From NCBI RefSeq assembly GCF_001931485.1, contig NZ_MSDV01000006.1, forward strand, positions 42,789 through 106,788: a DNA stretch of 64,000 nucleotides, given 5' to 3'. A program made the position numbers and the translations under genes. The stretch comes from Burkholderia sp. SRS-W-2-2016 (GTDB taxonomy: Bacteria > Pseudomonadota > Gammaproteobacteria > Burkholderiales > Burkholderiaceae). The stretch's first letter is position 1. Each line of letters begins with the position of its first letter. Under the pieces are notes generated by a model. It made no database searches and was not told the origin of the DNA. It saw only the letters and a list, made by a program, of their open reading frames with translations. Below, piece by piece: positions 36,090 through 46,829 of this stretch.

Positions 36090-36988
36090 GATGCGTTCAC
36101 GATGCCACTCAGCACGTGCCCGGTCGCCGTTACGACGCGGGCCGATTCGCAGTGGCCAAGCTGGTCGTCGAAGAAAAAGTCCGGCTCGAACTCGCGCAGG
36201 AAAGCGCTTTTGTCGAGGCCGCCGAGGAACATCGCTTCGTCGATTTCGATGTTCCAGGCCATCAGGGTGCGGATCGCGCGCTCGTGCGCGGGCGCCGAGC
36301 GGGCGGTAACGAGGGCCGTGCGAATCCGCATTTGCGCGGCGCTGTCCGCGAGTTTCTGCAGACGGTGCAGCGCTTCGAGCAGCGGCTTCAGCGGGCCGTC
36401 CGCGAGCGGCAGGTGCTTGTTGTCGATCTCGTGACTGACGAATGCGCGCAGGCCGTCGTTCTGGAAGATCCGCTCCGCTTCGTCGGAAAACAATACCGCG
36501 TCGCCGTCGAACGCAATGCGGATTTCGTCCGGGTACTTGCCCGCCATTTTCGCCGATTCCGGCAAGACGCGTGCGGCCGGAAAACCGGCGGCGAGCGCAT
36601 CGCGCACGTCCTGCTGATTCGCGGACAGAAACAGCGACGCATTGAGCGGCTTCAGATAACCGAACGGCGCACGCCCGCGCGTGAACACGCCGCGCTCGAC
36701 CGTCAGGCCGTGTTCGCGGCACGAATGAAACGCGCGCAGGCCGCTGATCGGATCGCTGCGCGACAGGATCACCACTTCGACGCGATGGCCGCCGGTGTTC
36801 AGCGCGAGCAGCTTGCGAATCAGCGGAAACGCGACGCCGGGTTTGGCGGGCACGTGCAGGCGCTCGCGCTGCAACGCTTCGTACGCGCGCAGGTCGCCGG
36901 CCTCGTACACGCGGTTCTCTTCTTCGAAGTCGAACAGCGCGCGCGACGAGATCGCGACCACCAGTTTGTCGGCGAGTGAAATCGGCAT
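36086..36988 (-). CDS. Cytosolic 5'-nucleotidase family protein (NT5C1-like)
   Basis: A 300-residue protein of the 5'-nucleotidase (PF06189-type) family, which removes phosphate from nucleoside monophosphates. Visible are [20 protein letters not shown] at the N-terminus, [18 protein letters not shown] in the middle and [13 protein letters not shown] near the end, with haloacid-dehalogenase-like Asp positions. It overlaps queF by 4 nt, so they are co-translated. ATG 36988 was chosen because it starts the family-conserved MPISLADKL. Confidence 0.85.
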   Translation of the reverse strand: MPISLADKLVVAISSRALFDFEEENRVYEAGDLRAYEALQRERLHVPAKPGVAFPLIRKLLALNTGGHRVEVVILSRSDPISGLRAFHSCREHGLTVERGVFTRGRAPFGYLKPLNASLFLSANQQDVRDALAAGFPAARVLPESAKMAGKYPDEIRIAFDGDAVLFSDEAERIFQNDGLRAFVSHEIDNKHLPLADGPLKPLLEALHRLQKLADSAAQMRIRTALVTARSAPAHERAIRTLMAWNIEIDEAMFLGGLDKSAFLREFEPDFFFDDQLGHCESARVVTATGHVLSGIVNAS

Positions 36989-37013
36989 GGATACGTTCCG
37001 GTGTCCGAATGGA

Positions 37014-38537
37014 TCAGGCGAGGAACAGGCGGTAGACCGGGTTCTTCGTCTCCTCCCAGTTCGGATAACCGAGCGTCGCGAGGAAGCGGTTGAATTCCGC
37101 ATTCTCGCTTTCGGGCACCTGGATGCCGACCAGGATCGAGCTGTAGTCCGCGCCCTGGTTGCGGTAATGGAACAGGCTGATGTTCCAGTTCGGCGCCATC
37201 GACGACAGGAACTTCATCAGCGCGCCCGGCCGCTCCGGAAACTCGAAACGGAACAGACGCTCGTCATGCGCGAGCGGCGAGCGGCCGCCGACCATGTAGC
37301 GGATGTGCTGTTTCGACAGTTCATCGAAGGTCAGGTCGACGGTTGCGAAGCCGTGCGTTTCGAACGCGCCGGCGATCTGCGCGGACTCGCTGCGATTGCG
37401 GATCTGCACGCCGACGAAGATGTGTGCTGAATTCGCGTCCGCGATCCGGTAGTTGAACTCGGTCACGTTGCGGGTGCCGACCAGTTCGCAGAAGCGTTTG
37501 AAACTGCCGCGTTCTTCGGGGATCGTCACCGCGAAGACCGCTTCGCGTGCTTCGCCGACTTCCGCGCGTTCGGCGACGAAGCGCATCCGGTCGAAGTTCA
37601 TGTTCGCGCCAGAGGTGATCGCGATCAGCGTCTGGTTCTCGATGCCCTCGCGCTCCGCGTATTGCTTCAGGCCGGCAACGGCCAAAGAACCCGCCGGTTC
37701 GAGCACGCTGCGGGTGTCCTGGAACACGTCCTTGATCGCCGCGCACAGTGCATCGGTATTCACGAGCAGCACGTCGTCGAGGTATTCGCTGCACAGGCGG
37801 AAGGTTTCTTCGCCGACGAGTTTGACCGCGGTGCCGTCGGAGAACAGGCCCACTTCATTCAGCGTCACGCGTTCGCCCGCTTTCAGCGATGCAGCCATCG
37901 CGCACGAATCGTCGGTCTGCACGCCGATCACCTTGATCTCCGGACGCACGGATTTGACGTACGCGGCCACGCCTGCCGCAAGTCCACCGCCGCCGATCGG
38001 CACGAAGATCGCGTGGATCGGCCCCTGATGCTGGCTCAGAATTTCCATCGCAACCGTGCCCTGGCCGGCGATCACATACGGGTCGTCGAACGGATGGACG
38101 AAGGTCAGGCCGCGCTCTTCCTGCAGCTTCACCGCGTGCCCATACGCATCGCTATACGACTCACCCGACTGCACGACCTCGACGGTCGGCCCGCCGTGCG
38201 TACGAATCGCGTCGACCTTCACCTGCGGGGTCGTCACCGGCACGACGATGATCGCCTTCACGCCCATCCGCGCCGCCGACAACGCGACCCCCTGCGCATG
38301 ATTGCCTGCCGACGCGGTAATCACGCCGCGCGCGAGCGCATCGGCCGGAATATGCGCCATCTTGTTGTACGCGCCGCGCAGCTTGAACGAGAACACCGGC
38401 TGGTTGTCCTCGCGCTTCAGATACACCGGGTTATGCAGCCGCGTCGACAGATTCGGCGCGCGTTCGAGTTCGGTCTCGCGCGCGACGTCGTAGACGCGGG
38501 CGGTCAGGGTCTTTTTCAGGTAGTCGTGGGAGGCCAT
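37014..38537 (-). CDS. ilvA: Threonine ammonia-lyase, biosynthetic
   Basis: PLP enzyme converting threonine to 2-oxobutanoate, the first step of isoleucine synthesis. The 507-residue product has the PLP lysine K52 in FSFKLRGAYNKM, the glycine loop PIGGGGLAAG, and two C-terminal ACT-like regulatory domains (~330-507) for isoleucine/valine feedback. The full length with both ACT units marks the biosynthetic form rather than the catabolic TdcB. A leftward -10-like TATCAT lies at 38583-38578. Confidence 0.97.
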   Translation of the reverse strand: MASHDYLKKTLTARVYDVARETELERAPNLSTRLHNPVYLKREDNQPVFSFKLRGAYNKMAHIPADALARGVITASAGNHAQGVALSAARMGVKAIIVVPVTTPQVKVDAIRTHGGPTVEVVQSGESYSDAYGHAVKLQEERGLTFVHPFDDPYVIAGQGTVAMEILSQHQGPIHAIFVPIGGGGLAAGVAAYVKSVRPEIKVIGVQTDDSCAMAASLKAGERVTLNEVGLFSDGTAVKLVGEETFRLCSEYLDDVLLVNTDALCAAIKDVFQDTRSVLEPAGSLAVAGLKQYAEREGIENQTLIAITSGANMNFDRMRFVAERAEVGEAREAVFAVTIPEERGSFKRFCELVGTRNVTEFNYRIADANSAHIFVGVQIRNRSESAQIAGAFETHGFATVDLTFDELSKQHIRYMVGGRSPLAHDERLFRFEFPERPGALMKFLSSMAPNWNISLFHYRNQGADYSSILVGIQVPESENAEFNRFLATLGYPNWEETKNPVYRLFLA

Positions 38538-39105
38538 ACGGGTGGCGCGGGGCGCTGTGTGAGACGGGAAAGCGACAATGATAGCGCCAACGGTGTGTGC
38601 GCCGGCCTTTCCGCGCGTTCCGCGCCAACGCCGGCGGGCCCGTTGCGGCGGGGTGTCGTCTCGCGATGCCGGCGCCGTCCTGTCAACCGTCCGGACGGTC
38701 AGCCAATCGCCGGCCCAAAGCCGCCCGATTTACCGCCCAGCACGCCCCCCGATTCGTCCCGAAAGCGCCCGAACCCCCGCCGCTGCCCGATTTCCACCCG
38801 CAACGCCTGGCGGCATCATGCGGTAGAATTTCGTTTTGGAATAAGGATCGGAAGATGCACTGGCAGCCCCGGAGCGCCCACTTGATGCCCGTCCCGCGCG
38901 AATCGTGTCCCGCGGCGGAGCGTCATGTCCGTCATGCACGATCGTGTAGCTGCCTCTGAGTGCCGCGAAGCGGTTGGCGTGGGTAGACCGCCGGCCGTTC
39001 GCCTCCTTGCAAGCCCTAGAAGATTTCAAGCATTGCGCCCCACGCGCATTGTCGGCCGACGCCTCGCGATGAGAGCGCCCGGCTGACCTACCGAGTCGTC
39101 CAACC
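38538..39105. other. 568-bp gap between ilvA and the DUF3683 oxidoreductase
   Basis: No firm gene. The left end holds a leftward -10-like TATCAT (38583-38578) for ilvA. A rightward TAGAAT (38824-38829) lies about 280 bp before the oxidoreductase start. It is followed by AAGGATCGGAAG and a 34-codon frame from ATG 38855 to 38959, which could be a leader peptide or chance. No repeat or terminator-like hairpin was seen. Confidence 0.45.
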
Positions 39106-42100
39106 ATGAACGCACCTCAAGTTTTCGATCCGCACGGCGCCGCCGCTGCGGTGGCCGCCGATCCCGAAGCGCGCCTGCGCGAAATTCCCTATAACTACAC
39201 GTCGTTCTCCGACCGCGAAATCGTCATCCGCCTGCTGGGCAACGACGCCTGGGACGCGCTCGCCGAACTGCGCGCCGAACGCCGTACTGGCCGCTCGGCG
39301 CGGATGCTGTACGAAGTGCTCGGCGATATCTGGGTAGTGCGCCGCAACCCGTATCTGCAGGACGATCTGCTCGACAATCCGAAGCGCCGCGCGATGCTGA
39401 TCGAGGCGCTCAATCACCGCCTCGCCGAAATCGAGAAGCGCCGCCGCGCCGATCTGAGCGAACACGGCGATGAAGCCGGCGTCGAGCGCGCCGCCCGGGT
39501 CGAGAAGCTCGTGCAGGCCGCGCGCCGCGCCGTCGAAGAATTCGGCAAGGAATTCCAGCAGACCTACGACCTGCGCCGCCGCGCGACCCGCGTGCTCGGC
39601 AAGGTCACGCAGAAAGACAACATCAAGTTCGACGGGCTGTCGCGCGTTGCGCACGTGACCGACGCGACCGACTGGCGCGTCGAATACCCGTTCGTCGTGC
39701 TGACGCCGGACTCCGAGCAGGAGATCGCCGGCATGATCAAGGCCTGCTTCGAGCTCGGCCTGACCGTGATTCCGCGCGGAGGCGGTACCGGCTACACCGG
39801 CGGCGCGGTGCCGCTCACGCCGTTCTCGGCCGTGATCAACACCGAAAAGCTCGAACAGCTCGGCCCGGTCGAGATGACCGAGCTGCCGGGCGTCGATCGC
39901 AAGGTCGCGACGATCTTCTCCGGCGCGGGCGTGGTCACCCGTCGCGTGACCGAGGCGGCCGAGCAGGCCGGCTTCGTGTTCGCGGTCGACCCGACTTCGC
40001 TCGATGCGTCCTGCGTCGGCGGCAACGTCGCGATGAACGCGGGCGGCAAGAAGGCCGTGCTGTGGGGCACCGCGCTGGACAACCTCGCATGGTGGCGGAT
40101 GGTCGACCCGGAAGGGAACTGGCTCGAAGTCACGCGTCTCGATCACAACCTGGGCAAGATTCACGACATCGAAGTCGCGCGTTTCGAGCTGAAGTGGTTC
40201 GACGGCAACCACGCGCCGGGCGAGAAGCTGCTGCGCAGCGAAGCGCTCGACATCAAGGGCCGCGTGTTCCGCAAGGAAGGCCTCGGCAAGGACGTCACCG
40301 ATAAATTCCTCGCCGGCCTGCCGGGCGTGCAGAAGGAAGGCTGCGACGGTCTGATCACGTCGGCGCGCTGGATTCTGCACAAGATGCCCGCGCATACGCG
40401 CACCGTCTGCCTCGAATTCTTCGGCCAGGCGCGCGAGGCGATTCCGAGCATCGTCGAAATCAAGGACTACCTGTTCGAAACGTCGCGCCAGGGCGGCGCG
40501 ATTCTGGCTGGCCTCGAACACCTCGACGAGCGCTATCTGCGCGCGGTCGGCTACGCGACCAAGAGCAAGCGCAACGCGTTTCCGAAGATGGTGCTGATCG
40601 GCGACATCGTCGGCGACGACGCGGACGCGGTCGCGCAGGCCACCTCGGAAGTCGTGCGGATGGCTAACGGCAAGAGCGGCGAAGGCTTCGTCGCGGTCAG
40701 CGCCGAAGCGCGCAAGCGCTTCTGGCTCGACCGCAGCCGCACCGCCGCGATCGCCAAGCACACCAACGCGTTCAAGATCAACGAAGACGTGGTGATTCCG
40801 CTCGACCGGATGGGCGAGTACACCGACGGGATCGAGCGCATCAATATCGAGCTGTCGCTGAAGAACAAGCTGCAACTGGTCGACGCGCTCGAAGCGTTCT
40901 TCAAGGCCGGCAAGCTGCCGCTCGGCAAGTCCGACGACGCGAACGAAATCCCCAGCGCCGAACTGCTCGAAGATCGCGTGCAACAGGCGCTCGATCTGCT
41001 CGCGCGGGTGCGTACCCGCTGGGAGTTCGTGCGCGACAAGCTCGATCTGTCGCTGCGCGAGGCGCAGCACTACCTGGTTGGTCTCGGCTACGAAGCGTTC
41101 GCCGAGAAGTTCGCCGACCGCGTCGATGCGCAGCCGGGCGCGAACGTGTTCCATCTCGCGCAGGACCGCACGATCCGCGTGTCGTGGAAGCAGGAAATCC
41201 GCGCCGAATTGCGGCAGATTTTCAATGGCGGCGAATTCAAGCCGATCCTCGACGAGGCCCAGGCGATCCACAAGCGGGTGCTGCGCGGCCGCGTATTCGT
41301 CGCGCTGCACATGCACGCGGGCGACGGCAACGTGCACACGAACCTGCCGGTCAACTCCGACAACTACGAGATGCTGCAGGACGCGCACGTCGCGGTCGCG
41401 CGCATCATGAAGCTCGCGCGTTCGCTCGACGGCGTGATCTCCGGCGAACACGGCATCGGCATCACCAAGCTCGAATTCCTGACCGACGACGAAATCGGCG
41501 AATTCCGCGCCTACAAGCAGCGCGTCGATCCGCATGGCCGCTTCAACGCGGGCAAGCTGCTCGAAGGCGCGGACCTGCGCAACGCGTACACGCCGAGCTT
41601 CGGGCTGATGGGCTACGAATCGCTGATCATGCAGCAGTCCGACATCGGCGCGATTTCCGAATCGATCAAGGACTGCCTGCGCTGCGGCAAATGCAAGCCG
41701 GTGTGCGCGACCCACGTGCCGCGCGCGAACCTGCTGTACAGCCCGCGCAACAAGATTCTCGCCACCTCGCTGCTGGTCGAGGCGTTCCTGTACGAAGAGC
41801 AGACCCGCCGCGGCGTGTCGATCAAGCACTGGGACGAATTCAACGACGTCGCCGATCACTGCACGGTCTGCCACAAGTGCGTGACGCCGTGCCCGGTGAA
41901 GATCGACTTCGGCGACGTGACGATGAACATGCGCAACCTGCTGCGCAAGATGGGCAAGAAGAAGTTCAATGCGGGCAACGCGGCCGGCATGTTCTTCCTG
42001 AACGCGACCAATCCGCAGACCATCAACCTCGCGCGCACCGCGATGATGGGCGTCGGCTACAAGGCGCAGCGCCTCGGCAACGAAGTGCTGAAGAAGTTCA

Positions 42101-43200
42101 CGAAGAAGCAGACCGCGCATCCGCCGGCAACGGTCGGCAAGCCGGCGATCACCCAGCAGGTGATCCACTTCATGAACAAGAAGATGCCGGGCAATCTGCC
42201 GAAGAAGACGGCGCGCGCGTTGCTCGACATCGAGGACAACAAGATCGTCCCGATCATTCGCAATCCGAAGACCACCACTTCGGATACCGAAGCGGTGTTC
42301 TACTTCCCGGGCTGCGGCTCGGAGCGGCTGTTCTCGCAGGTCGGTCTGGCGACTCAGGCGATGCTGTGGGAAGCGGGCGTGCAGACGGTGTTGCCGCCGG
42401 GCTACCTGTGCTGCGGTTATCCGCAGCGCGGTTCGGGCCAGTTCGACAAGGCCGAGCAGATCGTCACCGATAACCGCGTGCTGTTCCACCGCGTCGCGAA
42501 TACGCTGAACTATCTCGACATCAAGACGGTGGTCGTGTCGTGCGGGACCTGCTACGACCAGCTCGCCGGGTATGAATTCGAGAAGATTTTCCCGGGCTGC
42601 CGGATCGTCGACATTCACGAGTACCTGCTCGAGAAGGGCATCAAGCTCGACGGCGTGAACGGCGTGCGCTACATGTACCACGACCCGTGCCACTCGCCGA
42701 TCAAGACGATCGACCCGGTCAAGCTGGTCAATCAGCTGATGGGCTCGGAGAACGACGGCTACAAGATCGAGAAGAACGATCGCTGCTGCGGCGAATCGGG
42801 CACGCTCGCGGTGACGCGTCCGGACGTGTCGACCCAGGTGCGCTTCCGCAAGGAAGAGGAAATCCGCAAGGGCGCCGCGAAGCTGCGCGGCATTCCGCTG
42901 GTCGCGGAAGCGGGCGCGAATGCGATCAATCCCGCCAATGCATCGGCGGGGGCCGCCGGCGCGCCGACCGGTTCGGTGCTGAAGGCCGGCGACGGTCCGC
43001 AGCCGAACGGGGCGACCGACGTGAAGATCCTGACCAGCTGCCCGTCCTGCCTGCAAGGGCTGTCGCGCTACAACGAGGATGCCGGCACCGAGGCGGATTA
43101 CATCGTGGTCGAGATGGCACGTCACGTGCTCGGCGAGAACTGGATGGCGGACTACGTTCAACGGGCGAACAATGGCGGAATCGAGCGCGTGCTGGTTTAA
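39106..43200 (+). CDS. DUF3683 FAD-linked oxidoreductase fused to Fe-S/CCG domains
   Basis: A 1364-residue fused oxidoreductase of the glycolate oxidase / D-lactate dehydrogenase class. An N-terminal DUF3683 segment (to ~150) precedes a VAO-type FAD-binding domain ([15 protein letters not shown], ~225-240). The FAD-oxidase C-terminal domain holds [12 protein letters not shown] and GEHGIG. Two 4Fe-4S clusters follow: [11 protein letters not shown] (from C857) and [12 protein letters not shown] (from C919). Two CCG domains contain FPGCGSE, CCGYP, SCGTCYD and RCCGESG. Thus the three subunits of GlcDEF-like enzymes are combined in one chain. It probably oxidises a 2-hydroxy acid and passes electrons to the respiratory chain. 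Confidence 0.92.
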   Translation: MNAPQVFDPHGAAAAVAADPEARLREIPYNYTSFSDREIVIRLLGNDAWDALAELRAERRTGRSARMLYEVLGDIWVVRRNPYLQDDLLDNPKRRAMLIEALNHRLAEIEKRRRADLSEHGDEAGVERAARVEKLVQAARRAVEEFGKEFQQTYDLRRRATRVLGKVTQKDNIKFDGLSRVAHVTDATDWRVEYPFVVLTPDSEQEIAGMIKACFELGLTVIPRGGGTGYTGGAVPLTPFSAVINTEKLEQLGPVEMTELPGVDRKVATIFSGAGVVTRRVTEAAEQAGFVFAVDPTSLDASCVGGNVAMNAGGKKAVLWGTALDNLAWWRMVDPEGNWLEVTRLDHNLGKIHDIEVARFELKWFDGNHAPGEKLLRSEALDIKGRVFRKEGLGKDVTDKFLAGLPGVQKEGCDGLITSARWILHKMPAHTRTVCLEFFGQAREAIPSIVEIKDYLFETSRQGGAILAGLEHLDERYLRAVGYATKSKRNAFPKMVLIGDIVGDDADAVAQATSEVVRMANGKSGEGFVAVSAEARKRFWLDRSRTAAIAKHTNAFKINEDVVIPLDRMGEYTDGIERINIELSLKNKLQLVDALEAFFKAGKLPLGKSDDANEIPSAELLEDRVQQALDLLARVRTRWEFVRDKLDLSLREAQHYLVGLGYEAFAEKFADRVDAQPGANVFHLAQDRTIRVSWKQEIRAELRQIFNGGEFKPILDEAQAIHKRVLRGRVFVALHMHAGDGNVHTNLPVNSDNYEMLQDAHVAVARIMKLARSLDGVISGEHGIGITKLEFLTDDEIGEFRAYKQRVDPHGRFNAGKLLEGADLRNAYTPSFGLMGYESLIMQQSDIGAISESIKDCLRCGKCKPVCATHVPRANLLYSPRNKILATSLLVEAFLYEEQTRRGVSIKHWDEFNDVADHCTVCHKCVTPCPVKIDFGDVTMNMRNLLRKMGKKKFNAGNAAGMFFLNATNPQTINLARTAMMGVGYKAQRLGNEVLKKFTKKQTAHPPATVGKPAITQQVIHFMNKKMPGNLPKKTARALLDIEDNKIVPIIRNPKTTTSDTEAVFYFPGCGSERLFSQVGLATQAMLWEAGVQTVLPPGYLCCGYPQRGSGQFDKAEQIVTDNRVLFHRVANTLNYLDIKTVVVSCGTCYDQLAGYEFEKIFPGCRIVDIHEYLLEKGIKLDGVNGVRYMYHDPCHSPIKTIDPVKLVNQLMGSENDGYKIEKNDRCCGESGTLAVTRPDVSTQVRFRKEEEIRKGAAKLRGIPLVAEAGANAINPANASAGAAGAPTGSVLKAGDGPQPNGATDVKILTSCPSCLQGLSRYNEDAGTEADYIVVEMARHVLGENWMADYVQRANNGGIERVLV

Positions 43201-43234
43201 TGGCACGACCGACGATTCTTTGCTGAGGACGACG

Positions 43235-43663
43235 ATGGACTGCGTTTTTTGCCGTGAAGACGGCGGCGATGTGCTGTGGCAGGACGACTCGCTGCGGGTC
43301 GTCCTCGCCGACGAAGCCGATTACCCGGGCTTTTGCCGGGTCATCTGGAATGCGCATGTCGCCGAGTTTTCGGATCTTTCCGGTAGCGAGCGCGATCGCG
43401 TGATGCACGCGGTGTACGCGGTCGAACGCGCGCTGCGGCGCGTGATGCAACCGGTGAAGATCAACCTGGCGAGCCTCGGCAACCAGGTGCCGCACGTGCA
43501 CTGGCACGTGATTCCGCGTTATTCGAACGACGCGCATTTCCCCCTGCCGATCTGGGCGCCGCGCCAGCGCACGGTGTCCGAAGCGATGCTGTCGGCGCGC
43601 CGTGCGCAAGCCACGCTGCTGCGCGAGGCGGTGCGGCAGGAAATCGAACAGGCGCTGGGCTGA
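43235..43663 (+). CDS. HIT family hydrolase
   Basis: A 142-residue nucleotide hydrolase/transferase of the histidine-triad family. The triad is in PHVHWHVIPR, the H-x-H-x-H active site. N-terminal MDCVFCRED is a potential zinc-type pair. GCTGAGGACG precedes ATG 43235. It is 34 bp after the large oxidoreductase, in a conserved Burkholderiaceae run with DUF971 and ubiE. The physiological substrate is not known. Confidence 0.92.
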   Translation: MDCVFCREDGGDVLWQDDSLRVVLADEADYPGFCRVIWNAHVAEFSDLSGSERDRVMHAVYAVERALRRVMQPVKINLASLGNQVPHVHWHVIPRYSNDAHFPLPIWAPRQRTVSEAMLSARRAQATLLREAVRQEIEQALG

Positions 43664-43748
43664 ACGTCCCCGCGCCGGTGCCGCTCGCCGGGTTCGCCGC
43701 CAATGGCGCGGCGAGCCCGGCGAGCGCCGTTATCTATTAGAGGCCAAC

Positions 43749-44162
43749 ATGAGCGGATTGACCCCCGAGACGCCGGTGCCGACCGGCGTGGTCGTGCATT
43801 CGAAGTCGCGTGTGCTCGAAGTGCAGTACGCAAACGGCGAAGCGTATCGTCTGCCGTTCGAGTTGCTACGCGTGTATTCGCCGTCGGCGGAAGTGCAGGG
43901 CCACGGGCCCGGCCAGGAAACGCTGCAGACCGGCAAGCGCGAGGTGACGATCACGATGATCGAAGGCGTCGGCAATTACGCGCTGCAGCCCACGTTCTCC
44001 GACGGTCATTCGACCGGCATCTATTCGTGGGACCTGCTGCACGACATGGCGGTGCGCCAGGACGATTTGTGGCGCGCGTATCTCGCGAAGCTGGCGGCGG
44101 CCGGCGTCGATCGCGACACGCCGATGGTGCCCGCCGCGGCGGCGCACGGCCACTGTCACTGA
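43749..44162 (+). CDS. DUF971 protein
   Basis: A 137-residue protein dominated by a DUF971 domain ([20 protein letters not shown], then [20 protein letters not shown]). The domain resembles the N-terminal part of gamma-butyrobetaine hydroxylase. Such proteins often sit by Fe-S or ubiquinone genes, but their role is not established. The C-terminus ends in a His-rich AHGHCH. ATG 43749 starts the conserved [11 protein letters not shown]. It precedes ubiE by 70 bp. Confidence 0.88.
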   Translation: MSGLTPETPVPTGVVVHSKSRVLEVQYANGEAYRLPFELLRVYSPSAEVQGHGPGQETLQTGKREVTITMIEGVGNYALQPTFSDGHSTGIYSWDLLHDMAVRQDDLWRAYLAKLAAAGVDRDTPMVPAAAAHGHCH

Positions 44163-44232
44163 TACGATTCGCCCCCTCACGCCGCGCGAGCGGCGCAACA
44201 TTCAAGAAAGAACACGCGAAAGGACGAGCGCG

Positions 44233-44964
44233 ATGAGCAAAACCCACTTCGGCTTTCAATCGGTCGACGAACAGGACAAGGCGCAGAAGGTGGCGGGGGT
44301 GTTCCACTCGGTGGCCTCCAACTACGACTTGATGAACGACCTGATGTCGGGCGGATTGCACCGCGCGTGGAAGATGTTCACGATCGCCCAGGCGAATGTG
44401 CGGCCGGGCTTCAAGGTGCTCGACATCGCGGGGGGCACCGGCGATCTGTCCAAGGCATTCGCGAAGCAGGCGGGCGAGAGCGGCGAAGTCTGGCATACCG
44501 ACATCAACGAATCGATGCTGCGGGTGGGCCGCGACCGGCTGCTCGACAAGGGCGTCATCACCCCAGCGCTGCTGTGCGACGCGGAGAAAATCCCGTTTCC
44601 GGACAACTACTTCGACGTCGTCACGGTTGCGTTCGGTCTGCGTAATATGACCCATAAGGACGTCGCGCTCGCGGAGATGCGGCGCGTGCTGAAGCCGGCC
44701 GGGCGTCTGCTGGTGCTGGAATTCTCGAAGGTGTGGGAGCCGCTCAAGAAGGTCTACGACGTGTATTCGTTCAAGGTGTTGCCGTGGCTCGGCGAGCGTT
44801 TCGCCAAGGACGCGGACAGCTACCAGTACCTGGCGGAGTCGATTCGTATGCATCCGGACCAGGAAACTTTGAAAACAATGATGGAACAAGCGGGTCTCGA
44901 CGGCGTCAAATATTACAATTTGTCAGCTGGCGTGGTAGCGTTACATGTGGGGACGAAATACTAG
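44233..44964 (+). CDS. ubiE: Ubiquinone/menaquinone biosynthesis C-methyltransferase UbiE
   Basis: SAM-dependent methyltransferase that methylates the quinone ring (demethylubiquinone step). The 243-residue protein has SAM motif [21 protein letters not shown] (~residues 65-84), TVAFGLRNM and the late [20 protein letters not shown], which are UbiE-typical. It lies upstream of the Tim44-like, ubiJ and ubiB genes. Its last codons lie about 35 bp before the next gene's start. Confidence 0.97.
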   Translation: MSKTHFGFQSVDEQDKAQKVAGVFHSVASNYDLMNDLMSGGLHRAWKMFTIAQANVRPGFKVLDIAGGTGDLSKAFAKQAGESGEVWHTDINESMLRVGRDRLLDKGVITPALLCDAEKIPFPDNYFDVVTVAFGLRNMTHKDVALAEMRRVLKPAGRLLVLEFSKVWEPLKKVYDVYSFKVLPWLGERFAKDADSYQYLAESIRMHPDQETLKTMMEQAGLDGVKYYNLSAGVVALHVGTKY

Positions 44965-45001
44965 GGTCCCTAACCCATCGATTTTTAAAGGAAATTCCGA
45001 A

Positions 45002-45997
45002 ATGTCCGATTCCACGTTGTTATCTCCCTGTAAGGTGAAGCGGTCGCTGGCGAGAAGAATCGGACTGATCGCGATGGTCGGTCTGATCATGACCGGCACC
45101 CTTGTCTCTCTCGACGCCGAAGCCCGCCGCATGGGCGGGGGCCGCAGCATCGGCCGTCAGTCGAATACCGTTCAGCAGCAGCACCAGAGCCCGCCGCCGT
45201 CGCAGCCGGGGCAGAACAGCCAGGCTCTCCAGCAGCAGCGCGCGCCGACCCCCACGCCGACGCCGCCCGCGGCGCCTAACCGTAACCGCTGGCTCGGGCC
45301 GATCGCGGGTCTCGCCGCGGGTCTCGGTATCGCCGCGTTGCTGTCTCACTTCGGCCTCGGCGAAGCGTTCGCCGGCATGTTTGCGAACGTGATCGTGATC
45401 GCGTTGATCGCGATGGTCGGGATCTGGCTGATTCGCCGCTTCATGAACCGTAAGCGCGCCGGGTCGCAGCCGGCGTATGCGGGCGCGGCGCCGTCGCTGA
45501 ACACGAGCCAGACCGGCTATACGCAGGAGCCGCGCTACAGCGCGCCGTCGACCGGTTCGTACCTCGAGCCGCAAGGTAATCCGGTTACCACGCCGGCAGT
45601 CGGCGCGACGCCGTCGGTGCCGGCCGGCTTCGACTCCGAAGCGTTCCTGCGCAACGCGAAGGTGTACTTCGTGCGCCTGCAGGCCGCGTGGGACGTCGGC
45701 AACGTCGAGGACATCCGCGAATTCACCACGCCGGAAATGTTCGCCGAAGTGCGCGTCGACCTCGCGTCGCGCGGCGCGCAGTCGAACCAGACCGACGTCG
45801 TCCAGTTGAACGCGGATCTGCTCGGTGTCGAGGAGCGCGGCAACGAGTACCTCGCGAGCGTGCGCTTCTCCGGTCTGATTCGCGAACAGCCGGGCGCGGC
45901 GGCCGAGCCGTTCGTCGAAGTCTGGAATCTGTCGAAAGCGAACCGTGCCGGCGAAGGCTGGCTGCTCGCCGGCATTCAGCAGGTCGAACAGCACTGA
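45002..45997 (+). CDS. Tim44-like domain membrane protein
   Basis: A 331-residue inner-membrane protein. A signal or first span (residues ~18-36) is followed by a Gln/Pro-rich linker. A membrane segment (WLGPIAGLAAGLGIAALLSH, and a second near 140-160) precedes the C-terminal Tim44-like domain (~205-331). Tim44-like domains bind membranes; their bacterial function is poorly known. AAAGGAA precedes ATG 45002; an earlier frame overlaps ubiE. A terminator follows at 46122. Confidence 0.87.
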   Translation: MSDSTLLSPCKVKRSLARRIGLIAMVGLIMTGTLVSLDAEARRMGGGRSIGRQSNTVQQQHQSPPPSQPGQNSQALQQQRAPTPTPTPPAAPNRNRWLGPIAGLAAGLGIAALLSHFGLGEAFAGMFANVIVIALIAMVGIWLIRRFMNRKRAGSQPAYAGAAPSLNTSQTGYTQEPRYSAPSTGSYLEPQGNPVTTPAVGATPSVPAGFDSEAFLRNAKVYFVRLQAAWDVGNVEDIREFTTPEMFAEVRVDLASRGAQSNQTDVVQLNADLLGVEERGNEYLASVRFSGLIREQPGAAAEPFVEVWNLSKANRAGEGWLLAGIQQVEQH

Positions 45998-46121
45998 GTT
46001 GCTGAAGCGCCGCGCGCGGCTGGTCACAAAGGCCCGCGCGGCGTTGATCCGGTTCATCGCTGACGCATCGAATAGGCCGTTCGGCATAGCAGGCCGCGAA
46101 GCGAACGGACGTTACAATAGG

Positions 46122-46157
46122 AACCCGCGCGAGCACCTCGCTCGCGCGGGTTTTTTC
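46122..46157 (+). terminator. Rho-independent terminator between Tim44-like gene and ubiJ
   Basis: An 11-bp stem ACCCGCGCGAG (46123-46133) / CTCGCGCGGGT (46141-46151) is followed by TTTTTTCTT. A -10-like TACAAT lies just upstream (46113-46118). The ubiJ ATG starts 13 bp after the T-run, so ubiJ either has a promoter within this region or relies on read-through. Confidence 0.85.
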
Positions 46158-46169
46158 TTGCCACTTTCG

Positions 46170-46814
46170 ATGACCCTTGCCGCCAAGCCCTTCGCTGCTG
46201 CTGTCAATCATCTGCTCGCCCGGGAATCATGGGCCCGCGAGCGCCTCGTCCCCTATGCGGGCAAGACCGCCCGCCTGTCATGTCCGCCTGTCGTACTCGC
46301 GCTGTTGGTGCAGCCGGACGGCTACCTCGGCACGCTCGACGAAAGCGATGCGCATCAGTTCGACGTGACGATCTCGGTGCCGTCCGATGCGTTGCCGGCC
46401 TTCGTGCAAGGCGGCCAGGCGGCCGTGATGAAGCACGTGAAGATCGAAGGCGATGCCGAGTTCGCGACGGTGATCGCGAAGCTCGCCGAGCATCTGCGCT
46501 GGGAGCCGGAGGAAGATCTCGCGAAGCTGATCGGCGATGGGCCGGCGTGGCGCATTACTTCGTTGGTGCGCTCGGTCGGCGGCCACGTGCAACGCACCGG
46601 CCGCAATCTGCTCGATACCGCGGCCGAATATCTGCTCGACGAAAATCCGCAGCTGGTGCGCCGCACCGCGCTCGCGGATTTCAATGTCGAGCTGGCGCGC
46701 GCGCGCGATGCGCTGGCGCGCGTCGAAAAGCGGATCGAGCGTCTCGAACAGAAGGTCGAAGCCCGCGGCGCATATGCGCCGGGCGGCGCCGCCACGTCGC
46801 GCGGCACGCGCTAG
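46170..46814 (+). CDS. ubiJ: UbiJ, ubiquinone biosynthesis accessory factor (SCP2 domain)
   Basis: A 214-residue protein with an N-terminal SCP2-type lipid-binding domain (~residues 15-115) and a C-terminal coiled coil (ALARVEKRIERLEQKVEA). UbiJ binds the hydrophobic ubiquinone intermediates within the Ubi complex. Its place between ubiE and ubiB is the standard order. It starts 13 bp after the T-run of a terminator. The ubiB gene begins 15 bp after its stop. Confidence 0.93.
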   Translation: MTLAAKPFAAAVNHLLARESWARERLVPYAGKTARLSCPPVVLALLVQPDGYLGTLDESDAHQFDVTISVPSDALPAFVQGGQAAVMKHVKIEGDAEFATVIAKLAEHLRWEPEEDLAKLIGDGPAWRITSLVRSVGGHVQRTGRNLLDTAAEYLLDENPQLVRRTALADFNVELARARDALARVEKRIERLEQKVEARGAYAPGGAATSRGTR

Positions 46815-46829
46815 TCACCGGGCCAAGTC

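Noticed and set aside
39088..43206. 1372-codon minus-strand open frame under the DUF3683 oxidoreductase
   Set aside because: Codon-bias shadow: composition is His/Arg/Leu-rich with no motif, and the sense protein has intact FAD and Fe-S motifs.
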